Source: Adiantum capillus-veneris
Taxonomy: Eukaryota; Streptophyta; Polypodiopsida; Polypodiales; Pteridaceae
NCBI GenBank assembly: GCA_014529385.2
Contig: CM043962.1
Span: 126,572,970 to 126,636,969 of the forward strand
DNA length: 64,000 nt
Reading direction: 5' to 3'
Of the stretch, positions 52,482 through 62,640 are shown in pieces; position 1 is the stretch's first letter; each line of letters opens with the position of its first letter. The position numbers and the translations under genes are program-made. A model generated the notes under the pieces. That model ran no database searches. It was not told where the DNA came from and was given only the letters and a program-made list of their open reading frames with translations.

Positions 52482-53160
52482 AGACATCATTTATTTTTTC
52501 TTTGATCTGGAAAGGGCCATAATACCTCATGCTAAGCTTTGGAAAACGCTGCTCATTTCCCTTTCGTTCCTTAGGCGTGCCTTCTCAAAATGTAAGAGCA
52601 TCCAATCGTCTTCCTTTAATTTCAAATCTCATCGATGTCTATCTGCTGCCTTCTTATGTCGTTCTTGAGAGTTCTCTAAAGCCTCGCAGACCTTGGCAAA
52701 AGCAGTGTCCAAGTTCCTCATGTACTAGTCGGCTTCAAAAAGCTTGTCTTTAGTGCTGAGAAAGGGTGGAACCTTCGGAGCACCTTCAATTATCTCAAAT
52801 GGCGTCTTCCCCGTCGAAGAGTGAACCGTGTTATTGTAGGCAAATTCCACCAAAGGCAAAAAAATTCCCCATTGAGTCTTCTGATTAGAGATGTAAGACT
52901 TCAATAAATCCAAAACAATTGAATTTGCAATCTCAGATTGCCCATCTGTCTGCAGGTGGAATGATGACGAGAACTGCAACCGTGTGCCAATGTTCTCCGA
53001 AATAGCCCTCCAAAACAAACTCGTGAATCGGGGATCTCTGTTGGCAGAGACTATTGTCTCAGGCATGCCTGCAATCGAAAAATCTGTGCAATGAAGAGTC
53101 TCGCTAAACAGATGGTCCGGCTTGACTGTTTTCTTCACTGGAATGACTGTTTTCTTCACT
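52482..53160 (-). pseudogene. Element E integrase, C-terminal part
   Basis: The frame at 53,159-52,725 reads HLFSETLHCTDFSIAGMPET, then IVSANRDPRFTSLFWRAISE and FSSSFHLQTDGQSEIANSIV (catalytic Glu present). It continues LPLVEFAYNNTVHSSTGKTP with FEIIEGAPKVP. The second catalytic Asp, normally in VSDRD, is replaced: the text is VSANRD. Past 52,725, RKGNEQRFPKLSMRYYGPFQ (the 'LA.RYYGPF' motif) is readable until the cut at 52,482. A 21-bp tandem duplication at about 53,118-53,165 repeats the codons PVKKTVI. Chromodomain and 3' LTR are absent. Confidence 0.8.
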
Positions 53161-53898
53161 GGAATGAAGTGAGCTTGCTTGCTAAATCTGTCAATGACAG
53201 TCCAAATGCCATCGTGCCCACTCTATCTTCGAGAGATCAAAGATGAAATCCATTGCAATACTTTGCCAAGGGTGGGTGGGAATGGGTAAAGGCTGTAGTA
53301 ATCCCTGTGCCTTATGCCTGTCAAACTTGACATTCTGGCATACTAAACAAAAGTTAACAAAGTCGTCTACACCCTTCTTGAGTCTCGGCCAAAAGAAATA
53401 ACGCTCCACACCTTTCAAAGTGGTGTCAATGCCGCGGTGACCCGTAAAAGGTGGACAATGGCACTGAGTCAAAACCTTTTCCCTCAACTGCTGTGTAACA
53501 TACAACATTGTTTTCTTCATCAAGTAGCCATCCCGTATGGAATACCTTGGCACTATCTCCCCATTCTGTATCCAAGTAAACACATCGGAAAAATTGGGAT
53601 CGGTGGCGTACTGATCAACCATATCCTGGAAGCTTCTATGATGAATCGCGGAAATAGCCAAGACTAGGGGCTTCCGAGACAATGCATTTGCCACTAAGTT
53701 TTTCTGTCCCTGAACATGGACAATCTGGAAGTGAAACTGTGAGAAGGTGTTAGCCCACCGCATCTGCTTTTCGGAAAGCTGCTTCTGTGACAAGAAGTAG
53801 CGTAAACTTTGATGATCAATAAAGACCGTGAAATCGGCTCCGAGTAGGTAATGTTGCCACTGAGTAAGAGCATGGATCATTGCCAATAGCTCTCTCAT
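53161..53898 (-). pseudogene. Element E RNase H end, HHCC zinc domain and integrase start
   Basis: 235 open codons. RELLAMIHALTQWQHYLLGA with DFTVFIDHQSLRYFLSQKQL is RNase H (the ELLA Glu is present). HVQGQKNLVANALSRKP follows. HCPPFTGHRGIDTTLKGVER ... NFCLVCQNVKFDRHKAQGLL is the His-His-Cys-Cys zinc domain of integrase, then IAMDFIFDLSKIEWARWHLD, containing the first catalytic Asp. It ends at a stop near 53,191. Confidence 0.85.
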
Positions 53899-54940
53899 AA
53901 ATCTGTGCTACCAAATTCTGGCCTTGAAAACATTCTGCTTTCAAAAGCAATCACATGGCCTTCTTGCATCAAGACTGCTCCCAGACTACGACCACAAGCA
54001 TCACAATAAACTTCGAATGGCTTTTGCAGGTCTGGCAAAGCCAACACTGGTCTAGTAGTCAGTTTTTCCTTAAGTGTCTGAAAGGCAATCACCTCTGTCA
54101 GTCCCCACGAGAAAGGGACTCCTTTCTGAGTCAATAAGTGCAAATGGGAAGCTACCTCTGCAAACTTTTGAATGAACCGCCGGTAGTAAGAACACAAGCC
54201 CAAAAAGCTTCTAACTTCATGAACATTCTTCAAGTCTGGCCAATCGCGGATAGTCTCAATCTTGGCCGAGTCCGTTTGTACTCCTGCTGTTGCTGAGACG
54301 ATGTGTCTAGGAAGTGTATCTCCGGCAAGAAAAACTCGCTCTTTTTGGCATTGCTAACTAATCTGTGATCACGCAATGCCTGAAAGACCTGTAGCAGATG
54401 GTGTCTATGCTCTACTTCATCCTTGGAGAAAACTGTATCAAAGAAAGTGCCCACAAAAGATCGATGCTCTCAGAAAATCCTATCCATCATTCGGTTGAAA
54501 GTCGCAAGAGCATTGGTAAGTATAAAAGGCATCACCAAGAATTCGTATAAACCAGAGCTTGTCCGAAAGGCCGTCTTGTAGACATCTCTCAAAGCGATTC
54601 TGATTTGATGATATCCGCTTTTCAAATCAATCCTGCTGAAACAAGAGGATCCTTGTAGTCGGTCAAGAATATCATCGATGCTTGGAATCGGAAATCTGTT
54701 CTTGAGAGCTCTATAGTCAATGCACATTCTCCAAGATCTGTCTTTCTTTAGTGCCAGTAAAACCGGAGAACAGTAGGGTGAAGTACTCGGCTGGATGAGA
54801 CCCTTTTCAAGGTGGTCTTTCACTTGGTTCATGATTTCTTCATTCTTGGGCTTGGCTAACACGGTAAGGTGGACGGTTTGGTGGTGTGGTTCCGGGAATC
54901 AAATCAATAGTATGGTCTTTAGGACGAGATGGGGGTAACT
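53895..54940 (-). pseudogene. Element E reverse transcriptase and RNase H start, active site lost
   Basis: At 54,862-54,470: [60 protein letters not shown] and [15 protein letters not shown] (first catalytic Asp). [20 protein letters not shown] follows. After a stop, FVGTFFDTVFSKDEVEHRHH occupies the place of the YxDD box, so the second pair reads FFDT. Then after a shift NVHEVRSFLGLCSYYRRFIQ, TQKGVPFSWGLTEVIAFQTL and FEVYCDACGRSLGAVLMQEG begin RNase H. Upstream, [20 protein letters not shown] links to the protease. Enzymatically dead. Confidence 0.85.
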
Positions 54941-55043
54941 TGCCTGGCAGGCCTTCTGAGAAAGAGAGAGTGTGTGTGCAGAAAATCTTGTCGCTCTTTG
55001 TCTAGTTCAGACATGTTCGTTTGATGTTCTTCATATAATTCTT

Positions 55044-55532
55044 TCAAATAGATTGAGTAAACAAAAAGAATGGTTTCATTAATTTTGAAATGGTCGAAGC
55101 CGATACAATAGGGACGGACTCGCCCTTCAATTTTACATCTAGTACAATTTTTCTGCCCTTCTCATTTGTCAAAGTCGCTTTCTTGGCCCGATAGTCGACC
55201 ACGGCGTTGTTCTTATGGTACCAAGGGATTCCTAGGAGGACGTCACACCCTTCCAAAGGCATGATGTAAAAGTCCTCGTGCCCTAAATACCCCTGACAAT
55301 GCAAACAAAGTTTTTCCGCTGGAACTGCCTCGGCCGATGGCCCCATCCTGTCGCGCGTAATCTTGAGCCGTGCCGCCAATTCAGGTGAAATGAAGCTGGC
55401 CTTGGCTCCTCCATCAAAGAAGATAAGGGCTTCCTGATCTTTCACTTTGACCCATGCGCGACAAAGTTCTGTACTTTCATCCATCTGGCTTGGGTCGGTT
55501 CCCATGCAATCCGGTACCAGTCCTGCTTTCAT
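55044..55532 (-). pseudogene. Element E aspartic protease
   Basis: 162 open codons starting MKAGLVPDCMGTDPSQMDES. ALIFFDGGAKASFISPELA holds the active-site loop (DGG instead of the usual D-S/T-G), and later GCDVLLGIPWYHKNNAVVDY matches the 'dvlLG.pWl...p.vd' block. It ends AST-ISKLMKPFFLF before a stop, then links to RT. Confidence 0.8.
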
Positions 55533-55559
55533 CTTGCCTTTTCAGCCACGTTTCTCCGC

Positions 55560-55972
55560 TGCTCTAGAACTCTCGGGCCTGTTTTCAGTCTGTCCTTGTT
55601 GTGCCTTTTTGGGGCACTTTGCGGAGATGTGCCCTTGTTCCCCGCAACCAAAACACTTCCCCTCTTTGCAATAGTTATCCCTCTCTACGAGTCAATCAGG
55701 TCGTGTATCTTTCTTTTCTTGGGGATTCTTTGTCTTTCTATTTTCATTGTTCGAGGTTTGTCTGGTCCTCTGAGTCAAAATTTCATCAGTGGGGTAAGTC
55801 AAATTCCCTGAATGTATCGAGAATCCCCGTTTCGCATGTCCCATTAGTTGTTGTATAGACTCAGACTTTTGTTCAAAGCAGTAATCTCGGATCTCTGTAG
55901 GGAGTCCGCAGCAAAATCGCTCAATCTGTTCCTTGAAAGTGACCTTCTTAAACGAAGAGGTCGGTATAAAAG
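55560..55972 (-). pseudogene. Element E gag C-terminal part with CCHC knuckle
   Basis: The minus strand reads FKKVTFKEQIERFCCGLPTE, IRDYCFEQKSESIQQLMGHA and, after a stop, a knuckle GKCFGCGEQGHISAKCPKK at about 55,605-55,665. FC-GLPTEIR matches the gag 'F..GL...i' segment. The 5' remainder is displaced by the family-B LTR that begins at 55,973, so copy C apparently inserted into this gag. Confidence 0.75.
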
Positions 55973-56460
55973 TGTAAGGTGCAGCGGAAGTGAATGTTGA
56001 ACTTTGCTCAAGATGAGTGCTCCGAACTGTGCTCAAGGTTCCTTTTGTTCTTATGGAAGGGAGAGCCTTCCGTTCTTTAATGAGAGAGAGCAGTGGATAC
56101 AAACAAAGTGAATGGACTCTGTGCGTGAAGGTGCATGAGACTGAGAGATCGAGAGAGAAGAGAATACGACACCAGAATGTTGTCAAAACCCTCCACCGAA
56201 GGCCTCACTCTCTATGGTCTACTTATGATTGCACAAATCTCTACAATGCTTGGACTTGCCGAGGATGTCGACGATGATGAGGACGACGACGAGACGGCTG
56301 ACTGAAATCTGAAAATGCTAAGGCTGAAATCTGCAAATCTTTATCTGATGAATTCTAACTCTATGTCGGTGACGATGTTGATGGTGACAATGCGACGACA
56401 ACGCGCTGAAAACGCAGGTGCTGAAATCTGCGTTTTCCGGGCTGAATCTGTAAACCTTGT
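55973..56460 (-). repeat. Partial family-B LTR, tandem with the full LTR of copy C
   Basis: Begins (plus strand) TGTAAGGTGCAGCGGAAGTG like the full LTR at 56,461 and follows it through CTCAAGGTTCC, the GAGAGA tract and the GAAAACGC units, but stops after about 490 bp, where the full LTR starts. Seen only as LTR 3' portion in the sense direction. Confidence 0.8.
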
Positions 56461-57610
56461 TGTAAGGTGCAGCGGAATGAATGTTGTATTTTCTCAAGAT
56501 GAGTGATCCATATTTGCTCAAGGTTCCTTTTAGTTCTTATGGAAGGGAGAGCCTTCCGTTCTTTATGGAGAGTGCTGTGATCACGAACAAAGTGAGTGGA
56601 TATTGTGCGTGCAAGTGTTTGAGACTGAGAGATAGAGAGAAGAGAGATACGACACCAGAGACGTTGTAAAACCCTCCTCCGAAGGTCTACTATTGATTGC
56701 ACAAAGTGGTACAATGATGATGCATGGAAACTGATGCAACTCGGGGCTATGTCGGTGATGACGACGGGGATGGTGACAATGACCTAAGGGCTGAAATCTG
56801 CAAGCTTTTAGCGGCTGTCCAAAAACACTATCTGCTGAAATTTCGGGACTGCTTGGGGTTGCTGAAAACGCAGATTTGGCTGCTGTTTTTGAGGACTGAA
56901 AACGCTGATTGGTCTGCTGTTGTCGGGGCTAAAAAACGCTGAGTATCTGCAGGGGTGTTAGGGCTGAAAAACGCTGTTTTACCTGTTGCAAAAAACGCTG
57001 TTTTAACTGCTGTCGCTAGGGCTGAAAACGTTAGGGGTTTGGTGCTGCTGTCAAGGCTGAAAACGCTAAGGGGAACTGGGGAAGAAGCTAGGCGTCTCTG
57101 CTGAAAACGCTAGGCAATTGGAGGAGCTAGCCATATGCAAAAACGCTAGGGCTGGTTGGTGGAACGCCAAGGCAATGGGTGCTTGAGGGGTTCTTGCTGA
57201 GAGAGGGGAGTACGTGCTGCCAAAGGCCTGTTGTGCTCCTTGCTCATCTGCCAAAGAGTGCTAGCTTTGGTTTGCTTATATATTTTCTGACCCAAATTGC
57301 CCTACCTACTTTTGTTGGGAAGTCACTTAAATTAATAAGTGAAAAATGTCAAAAATAGGAAAAATAGGCTAAATGCATTGGAAAAATCCCCTAACTGATT
57401 CTAATGGATTCTGATGGAAATATCGATGATCATGCTGTGTGTAACTAGAGGATATGCATCTATACCAAGTGACTGGGCATGCACGGTCTACGAATAGACC
57501 CTCACAAAAGTGCCAGATCATTGCTAATCGAGACTTGATTGGACTTGACGGAAACCCTGTTATGGTGTAGCTTGTCCACGGACACATAGGGTTGGATGTG
57601 TCACGTGACA
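56461..57610 (-). repeat. 3' LTR of copy C, ~1.15 kb
   Basis: Minus-strand ends TGTCACGTGACACATCCAAC and GCTGCACCTTACA. Starts with the perfect palindrome TGTCACGTGACA, containing a CACGTG G-box. Contains GCTGAAAACGCT repeats at about 56,790-57,160 and a GA tract (CT in sense) near 56,626-56,648. Confidence 0.85.
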
Positions 57611-57623
57611 TCCCCTCCTCTTT
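57611..57623 (-). other. Polypurine tract of copy C
   Basis: Minus strand AAAGAGGAGGGGA directly before the LTR start TGTCACGTG. The pol stop codon (57,622) sits in it. Confidence 0.8.
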
Positions 57624-59046
57624 AAAGTGAGGTACTGGTACCGAGCTGCATGGCTGCCTTGTGGTCTGCCAACAACTCTGGATAATCCTTGAAGAACTCT
57701 TCGTCTACCCACACCGCTTCATGGGTTCCTCGATTCTTGAACTTCAAAAAATATTGCCGCACTTGCTTCTTCGAACCATGATGAAACCGATGCAACAACA
57801 CTTGCTCCGGCTCCATGACTTCAGCTTCATCGATGATCTCCGGTTCTTCTTCTTCCGAAAGGTCCTTTGGAGGTGTTCCCTGAAACACTTTCAACCAAGA
57901 AACATGGAAAACGTTGTGCATTGACCATGAGTTAGGCAACTGCAATTTCATTGAAACCTCATTTATCTTTTTAATGACTGGAAATGGACCATACATATGA
58001 AAAGATAACTTTGGACACTTCTTTCCAACTTGCTTAAGACGTTGCTTCATGATTCTTAAATACACCCAATCTCCTTCCTTGATCGAAACATCCTGACGAT
58101 GCTTATTAGCCTGTCGTGAATAAGATTCCCGAGCCTTGCTGAGCCGAAGCTTCACACTCTCAGAAGTCTCATCCAATGACTGACTTTCAGCATTGGCATC
58201 AGGCATTTGACTGATCGAGCGAGTCAAAGGTGACTGGAACGGATGGCCAAAAGCTGCCTCATACGGAGTTCGACCAATAGCAGAAGAAAAAGAGTCATTC
58301 AAAATAGCCTGTACCAATGGAAGATAGAGCTCCCACTGAGACTGTTGATCATGCATATATGACTTTAAAACATCAAAAGCAAACTGATTGTAAATTTCTG
58401 TTTGACCATTTGACTATGGATGAAAAGCCGATGAAAAATTTAGCTTAGTGCCAAAATTTTCAAAGAGTGCGCGCCAAAAATTGGACGTGAACTTAACATC
58501 CCTATCTGAAACAATTGACTTTGGCAAACCACAGAGGGGGTACCAATGCTTAATGAACAACCTTGCTACATCTTGTGCAGTAACTGTGGCTTTACCAGGA
58601 ATCAACATGCAAAATTTGCTGAAACGATTAACAATTGTTAAACATCGAGTGATCCTTGAATGCAAACTTGGTGGTAGGTTAGTCACAAAATCCATAGAAA
58701 TATCCTGAAAAGGTCCATCGGAAATAGGCAGCGGAAGCAAGAGGCCTTGCTGCTTACCTCGAGGAGCTTTTACTTTTTGACATATAGTGCACTGTGTGAC
58801 ATAACGAAACACATCTTTTTGCATTTTAGGCCAATAAAAAAAACGTTCAATTTTTTCCAATGTGGTGTTTATTCCCCTGTGCCCACCCGTGAGAGAATCA
58901 CGCATCATGCAATATGGTTGGCCTGAGAGAGGGCAACACACACAAACGGTGACGAAAAAACAACAATCCATCACGGATGAGATAGTTGCTTGGCCCTTGG
59001 GAAGTAAGAGCCTGCAACCAATGCTTACCAAACTGGGAATCCGCAT
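57622..59046 (-). pseudogene. Copy C integrase with C-terminal chromodomain
   Basis: From about 58,910 the minus strand reads LTGGHRGINTTLEKIERFFY and VTQCTICQKVKAPRGKQQGL (HHCC zinc domain), SMDFVTNLPPS and SIVSDRDVKFTSNFWRALFE (two catalytic Asp). A single stop stands in SSAFHP*SNGQTE, where Gln is usual (CAG to TAG); the Glu is retained. The 244-codon frame below gives LPLVQAILNDSFSSAIGRTP, GDWVYLRIMKQRLKQVGKKC, MYGPFPVIKKINEVSMKLQL and HNVFHVSWLKVFQGTPPKDL. A chromodomain-like tail follows: VLLHRFHHGSKKQVRQYFLK ... HEAVWVDEEFFKDYPELL. Identifies the family as chromoviral. Only one stop breaks the core. Confidence 0.9.
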
Positions 59047-60340
59047 ACTGATTCTTCATGCTGTCAAAAGACTCACACTAAATAGAAAATGTGGTTCTTG
59101 GCTCGAGAGCCAAAATCTGTCCTTTGCGACTCAACGCATCTGCAAAACAGGGTTAGCTTTTCCAAGCACATACTCAATCAAATCTCCAAATTGCTCAAAA
59201 AATTGTGACCACCGTGCTTTGCGACGATCACTCCAATGTGCACTAGGCATAGACTGGGGCCACTTGAGGGCTTGATCATCTGTACGCACTGTAAACTCTC
59301 TACCATAAAGAAAATGCTTCCAATGCTTAAGAGAGTGAATGACAGACAAAAGTTTTTTATCATAAACTGAATAATTCTTTTCCGCACTATTGAGCTTCCG
59401 GCTAAGGAAAGCTACTGGACGACCATGCTGTTGAAGCACAGCGCCTATGGCGACATTGCTTGCATCCGTCCATACCTCAAAGGGATCATCCCAAGAGGCA
59501 AGGATAAGACACGGTGCTTCTGTCACCGCAACCTTGAGAGCTGTGAAAGCCTCTCAGCTGCCTTGGGCAAGTCTACGCGCTGACGGCGAGTCTTTACCCC
59601 TTTCAAAACATCAGTCATAGGTGCAGCAATGTGTGCAAAACTCTCTATGTGTGAACTATATGCTTGACATAAACCAAGAAAAGAACGCACATCATATGCA
59701 GTTTTGGGCAAATCCCAATTATGAACCTGTTCCACCTTCGCGGGATCTAGCTTGACGCCTTCTGCAGAAATGATATAACCCAGATAAGTGACTTCAGTAA
59801 GCAAAAATTCAGACTTCTTAGCTGCAATGTACAACTGACACTCATCCAAACGAGTTAGTACCCTTTCGGCATCTCTTTCATGTTGTTCCCACGATGCAGA
59901 AAAAATGAGAATATCATCTAAAAAGATGAACACACATACACCGACCATATCGCCGAAACGACCTACCATGAGACGATTGAATGTACCCACGGCACCTGTC
60001 AATCCAAAAGGCATAACAATATACTCCCATTGCCCTCGCTCGGTGTGAAAGGTGGTCTTGAAAATGTCGCCTTTGAATACCCGTACCTGATGGTATCCAC
60101 TTTTGAGATCGACTTTGCTGAAGACCTTTGCCCCATTGAGACTATCAAGGATATACTCAATGCGAGGCATCGGAAACTTGTTCTTGACGGTCATCTTGTT
60201 TAATGCCCTACAACACACAAACGAGACGAACCATCCTTCTTGCGAACAAACAAAATAGGAGTAGCAAAAGGACTTACACTAGGGCGTATGAATCCTCTAG
60301 CCACCAACTCCGTGAGTTGTCACTGTAACTCTTCCTCCTG
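59047..60340 (-). pseudogene. Copy C reverse transcriptase and RNase H
   Basis: The 231-codon frame gives [60 protein letters not shown] and VFIFLDDILIFSASWEQHER: the RT active sites D and FLDD are intact. YDVRSFLGLCQAYSSHIESF follows. After a frameshift near 59,525, RNase H reads FEVWTDASNVAIGAVLQQHG, SRKLNSAEKNYSVYDKKLLS and FTVRTDDQALKW. The Glu expected in the (K/R)ELL motif is Lys (AAA), so RNase H is probably dead. RT start (PSVSPFA-PILFV) lies at about 60,240-60,310. Confidence 0.9.
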
Positions 60341-60959
60341 TGTCTTGTTCAATTGATAGGGAGCCTTACTGACAGGCTGTGCTCCCTCCATAAGCTCGAT
60401 GCGATGGTCCTTCGGCCGCGCTGGTGGGAGACGAGGTGGAAGATCATCCTGCAAAAAGAGATGTTTAAACTTTGTAAACAACTCTGAATACTTAGCTAGA
60501 GTCTGAATGCTCTGGGAAACTGGAGCAGCATAGATGAATGCTGCTTGTGCTCCTCGTCGTAATTCCTGCTTTACCTGCACATGAGAGATGATAGGCAAAG
60601 AATGCAAGCCCTCCTCAGCACGAATGATGAGGGGGGAATCAGTTTTGGTGAGAGTGTTAGCCTCCCAATCAATGAGAGGGTTGAGTTCACGAAACCATCT
60701 TATGCCCAAAATCATCGCATCATGAGAGAGGAGACACAAGAAATTTCCTATTGAAAGAAGCTTGTTGAACGGTAAACATGACATCAAGGCACTCCTTCGT
60801 GATGAGAGAGTCCATACCAAGAGCGAAGCCAGAAACCTCGAGAGGAGATTTCTGACTAATCTCTAGGCGGGCTCTCTCAACAAGAGGGGGACTAATCACA
60901 TCATGCATACTACCTGGATCAAACAATATGATAAAACGCTGACCTTTTACATGACCATA
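60341..60959 (-). pseudogene. Copy C protease and RT linker
   Basis: MTYGHVKGQRFIILFDPGSM then HDVISPPLVERARLEISQKS (60,959-60,720) is the aspartic protease start, with DPG where D-S-G is typical. After a shift, ILGIRWFRELNPLIDWEANT, LAKYSELFTKFKHLFLQDDL and PARPKDHRIELMEGAQPVSK lead into RT. The solo LTR lies immediately upstream in sense, splitting this from gag. Confidence 0.8.
60955..60959 (+). repeat. Left target duplication of solo LTR (CCATA)
   Basis: Matches CCATG at 62,636-62,640 with one difference. Confidence 0.65.
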
Positions 60960-62635
60960 TGTCACGAGGATGTGGCAATTGCTAGCTTGAGTCGTTGGTT
61001 TCTTTCCGATGATTTTGTTTTAATTTTTGGCACCCTCTTTTTAAAGTTGCAAATGATCGGACATTGCGTGGCCAGTGTGAAACGGCCGATGGCCGAGAGT
61101 TTCACCCGCAGTCAGGAAGGACAGGTCACCACGAGTTGGTCGGGCTAATCGGCACTGGAATCCGAGGAGTAAAAGGGTGTCTAGGCTCAGTTCAAAGTCA
61201 TTTTGGCCCCTCGCGACACTTATAAGTTGGTGGGTACTAGGAAATTAACTCAAAAGTGGCAAACTGGACACATGGCGGCTCCAGGCTGACTTGCCATGTC
61301 TGCAAGAAGAGGAGGCACCCAATTTGAGAGTGGGGGCTGATTTTTGCTTCATAGTGGTTGCTACAGTGTGTGTGAGTAGTGGGTGCAGGTGATCACAGCT
61401 TTAATGGAAAGCTTGCCTTCTCCCTTGCTCTATGTAGCGCGACGATTTGCTCTCGCGCATCTCTCTCCCCTTTGCACATATGGTAATGCCCCACTAGTTG
61501 GGCTTCTCAGATAACTATGTACAGTTTTGGGGGTTTTATGCGCGTTTGCCAAGGCAAGAGCCTTCTGTACAGGAACCGGATTAGCTAATTGCTAATCCCC
61601 TTCAAGTACGCACAGTTCCATCGTGAAGGAATGCGAGACATGTTGAGTTTTCTCGTGTGAAAACTCGTCCGATTTACAGGGGAAACTGTCCCATTGCGTG
61701 GGGGAGCACTTGAGACACATGTAGGCGTGCTCGCTCCGCTCGAAATGGTCCAAAACAGAGAATTACAGCCTTCTGTGTTTTTCTGCAGGTCTAGGGTTTC
61801 GCACCTAAACTGCAGGGAATTGCCTGGGGAGCCTCAAAAAGGCCTTGTGCTGCGTGTACAGGGCAGTAGGCACCAAACAGTGGCAAAACACCTATAGCTC
61901 ACTAGAAAGCTTCCATACTGCAAGGGAAAGTGTCCGCGACGTGTACTTTTGACCTACAGGGATATTTGCGTCAATATGTTGGCGAAATTGGGTCAAAAAC
62001 CTGCAATTACAGCCATGGACAGGTTTGGACAGCTTGGTGAGGGCTAGGTGCAAGGCTTCGGATCGTTTATTTGTCAGGGGAGACTCGGGAAAGCATTGGG
62101 TGCTTGTACAGGCCATTTCGTCCCGCGAGGAATCTCGTCTAAATCAAGGGGCAAGTGACCCTACAAGTGCGAGAGCTTGAGGGCTACCTAGAAAAGTGAT
62201 CGGCACGCAGATCGGAGCGCAAAAACAGAGAATTCAGCAAGCTGCAATTTCTCGCCAGGTTTTGCAAAGCGCTCTAAAGTGCGTGGAAAGTCAATGTTTG
62301 CTTGGGATTTTGTCCGTGGAGACTTCTACTGTCTTATGTTGCTGAAATCGGGTTGGAGTAGAGGAATTTCAGCCCGATAAAAGTGGGACATCTTGTGGAA
62401 GTTTACAGGTTTTCTCAAGTATAATAAGAATATAGAAAGATTGAAAGGGGCGCCAGTCTTTGGGGCCAACAGGGGGTCGTTGTCTGCTTGGTAGCGCTCT
62501 AGCTTCCAGGCCGTGGTTTGTCTTGAAGTGTTGAATTCCAGTCAGGCTTATTCGTGAAGTTCCTTTGTGTCGTAAAGTCTAAAGTAAAGAATTTCGGGTG
62601 AAAGCCAACGCCTACCGCCCCACGGGCCAGTTTCA
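60960..62635 (+). mobile_element. Solo LTR, ~1.68 kb, inserted in copy C
   Basis: Ends TGTCACGAGGATGTGGC and GGGCCAGTTTCA (TG...CA), flanked by CCATA/CCATG. In copy B the corresponding sequence (near 38,160) is uninterrupted in this region, which locates the insertion. At 62,445 it carries GAAAGGGGCGCCAGTCTTTG, then GGGGCCAA, the module of the element F LTRs, at the same distance (about 190 bp) from the 3' end, so orientation is plus. No coding sequence; the short frames inside lack motifs. A solo LTR forms by recombination between two LTRs of one element. Confidence 0.75.
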
Positions 62636-62640
62636 CCATG
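62636..62640 (+). repeat. Right target duplication of solo LTR (CCATG)
   Basis: See 60,955-60,959; one mismatch. Confidence 0.65.

Noticed and set aside
61694-62116. Short frames on both strands within the solo LTR
   Set aside because: No motif, and the block is bounded as an LTR by TG...CA ends and target duplications.
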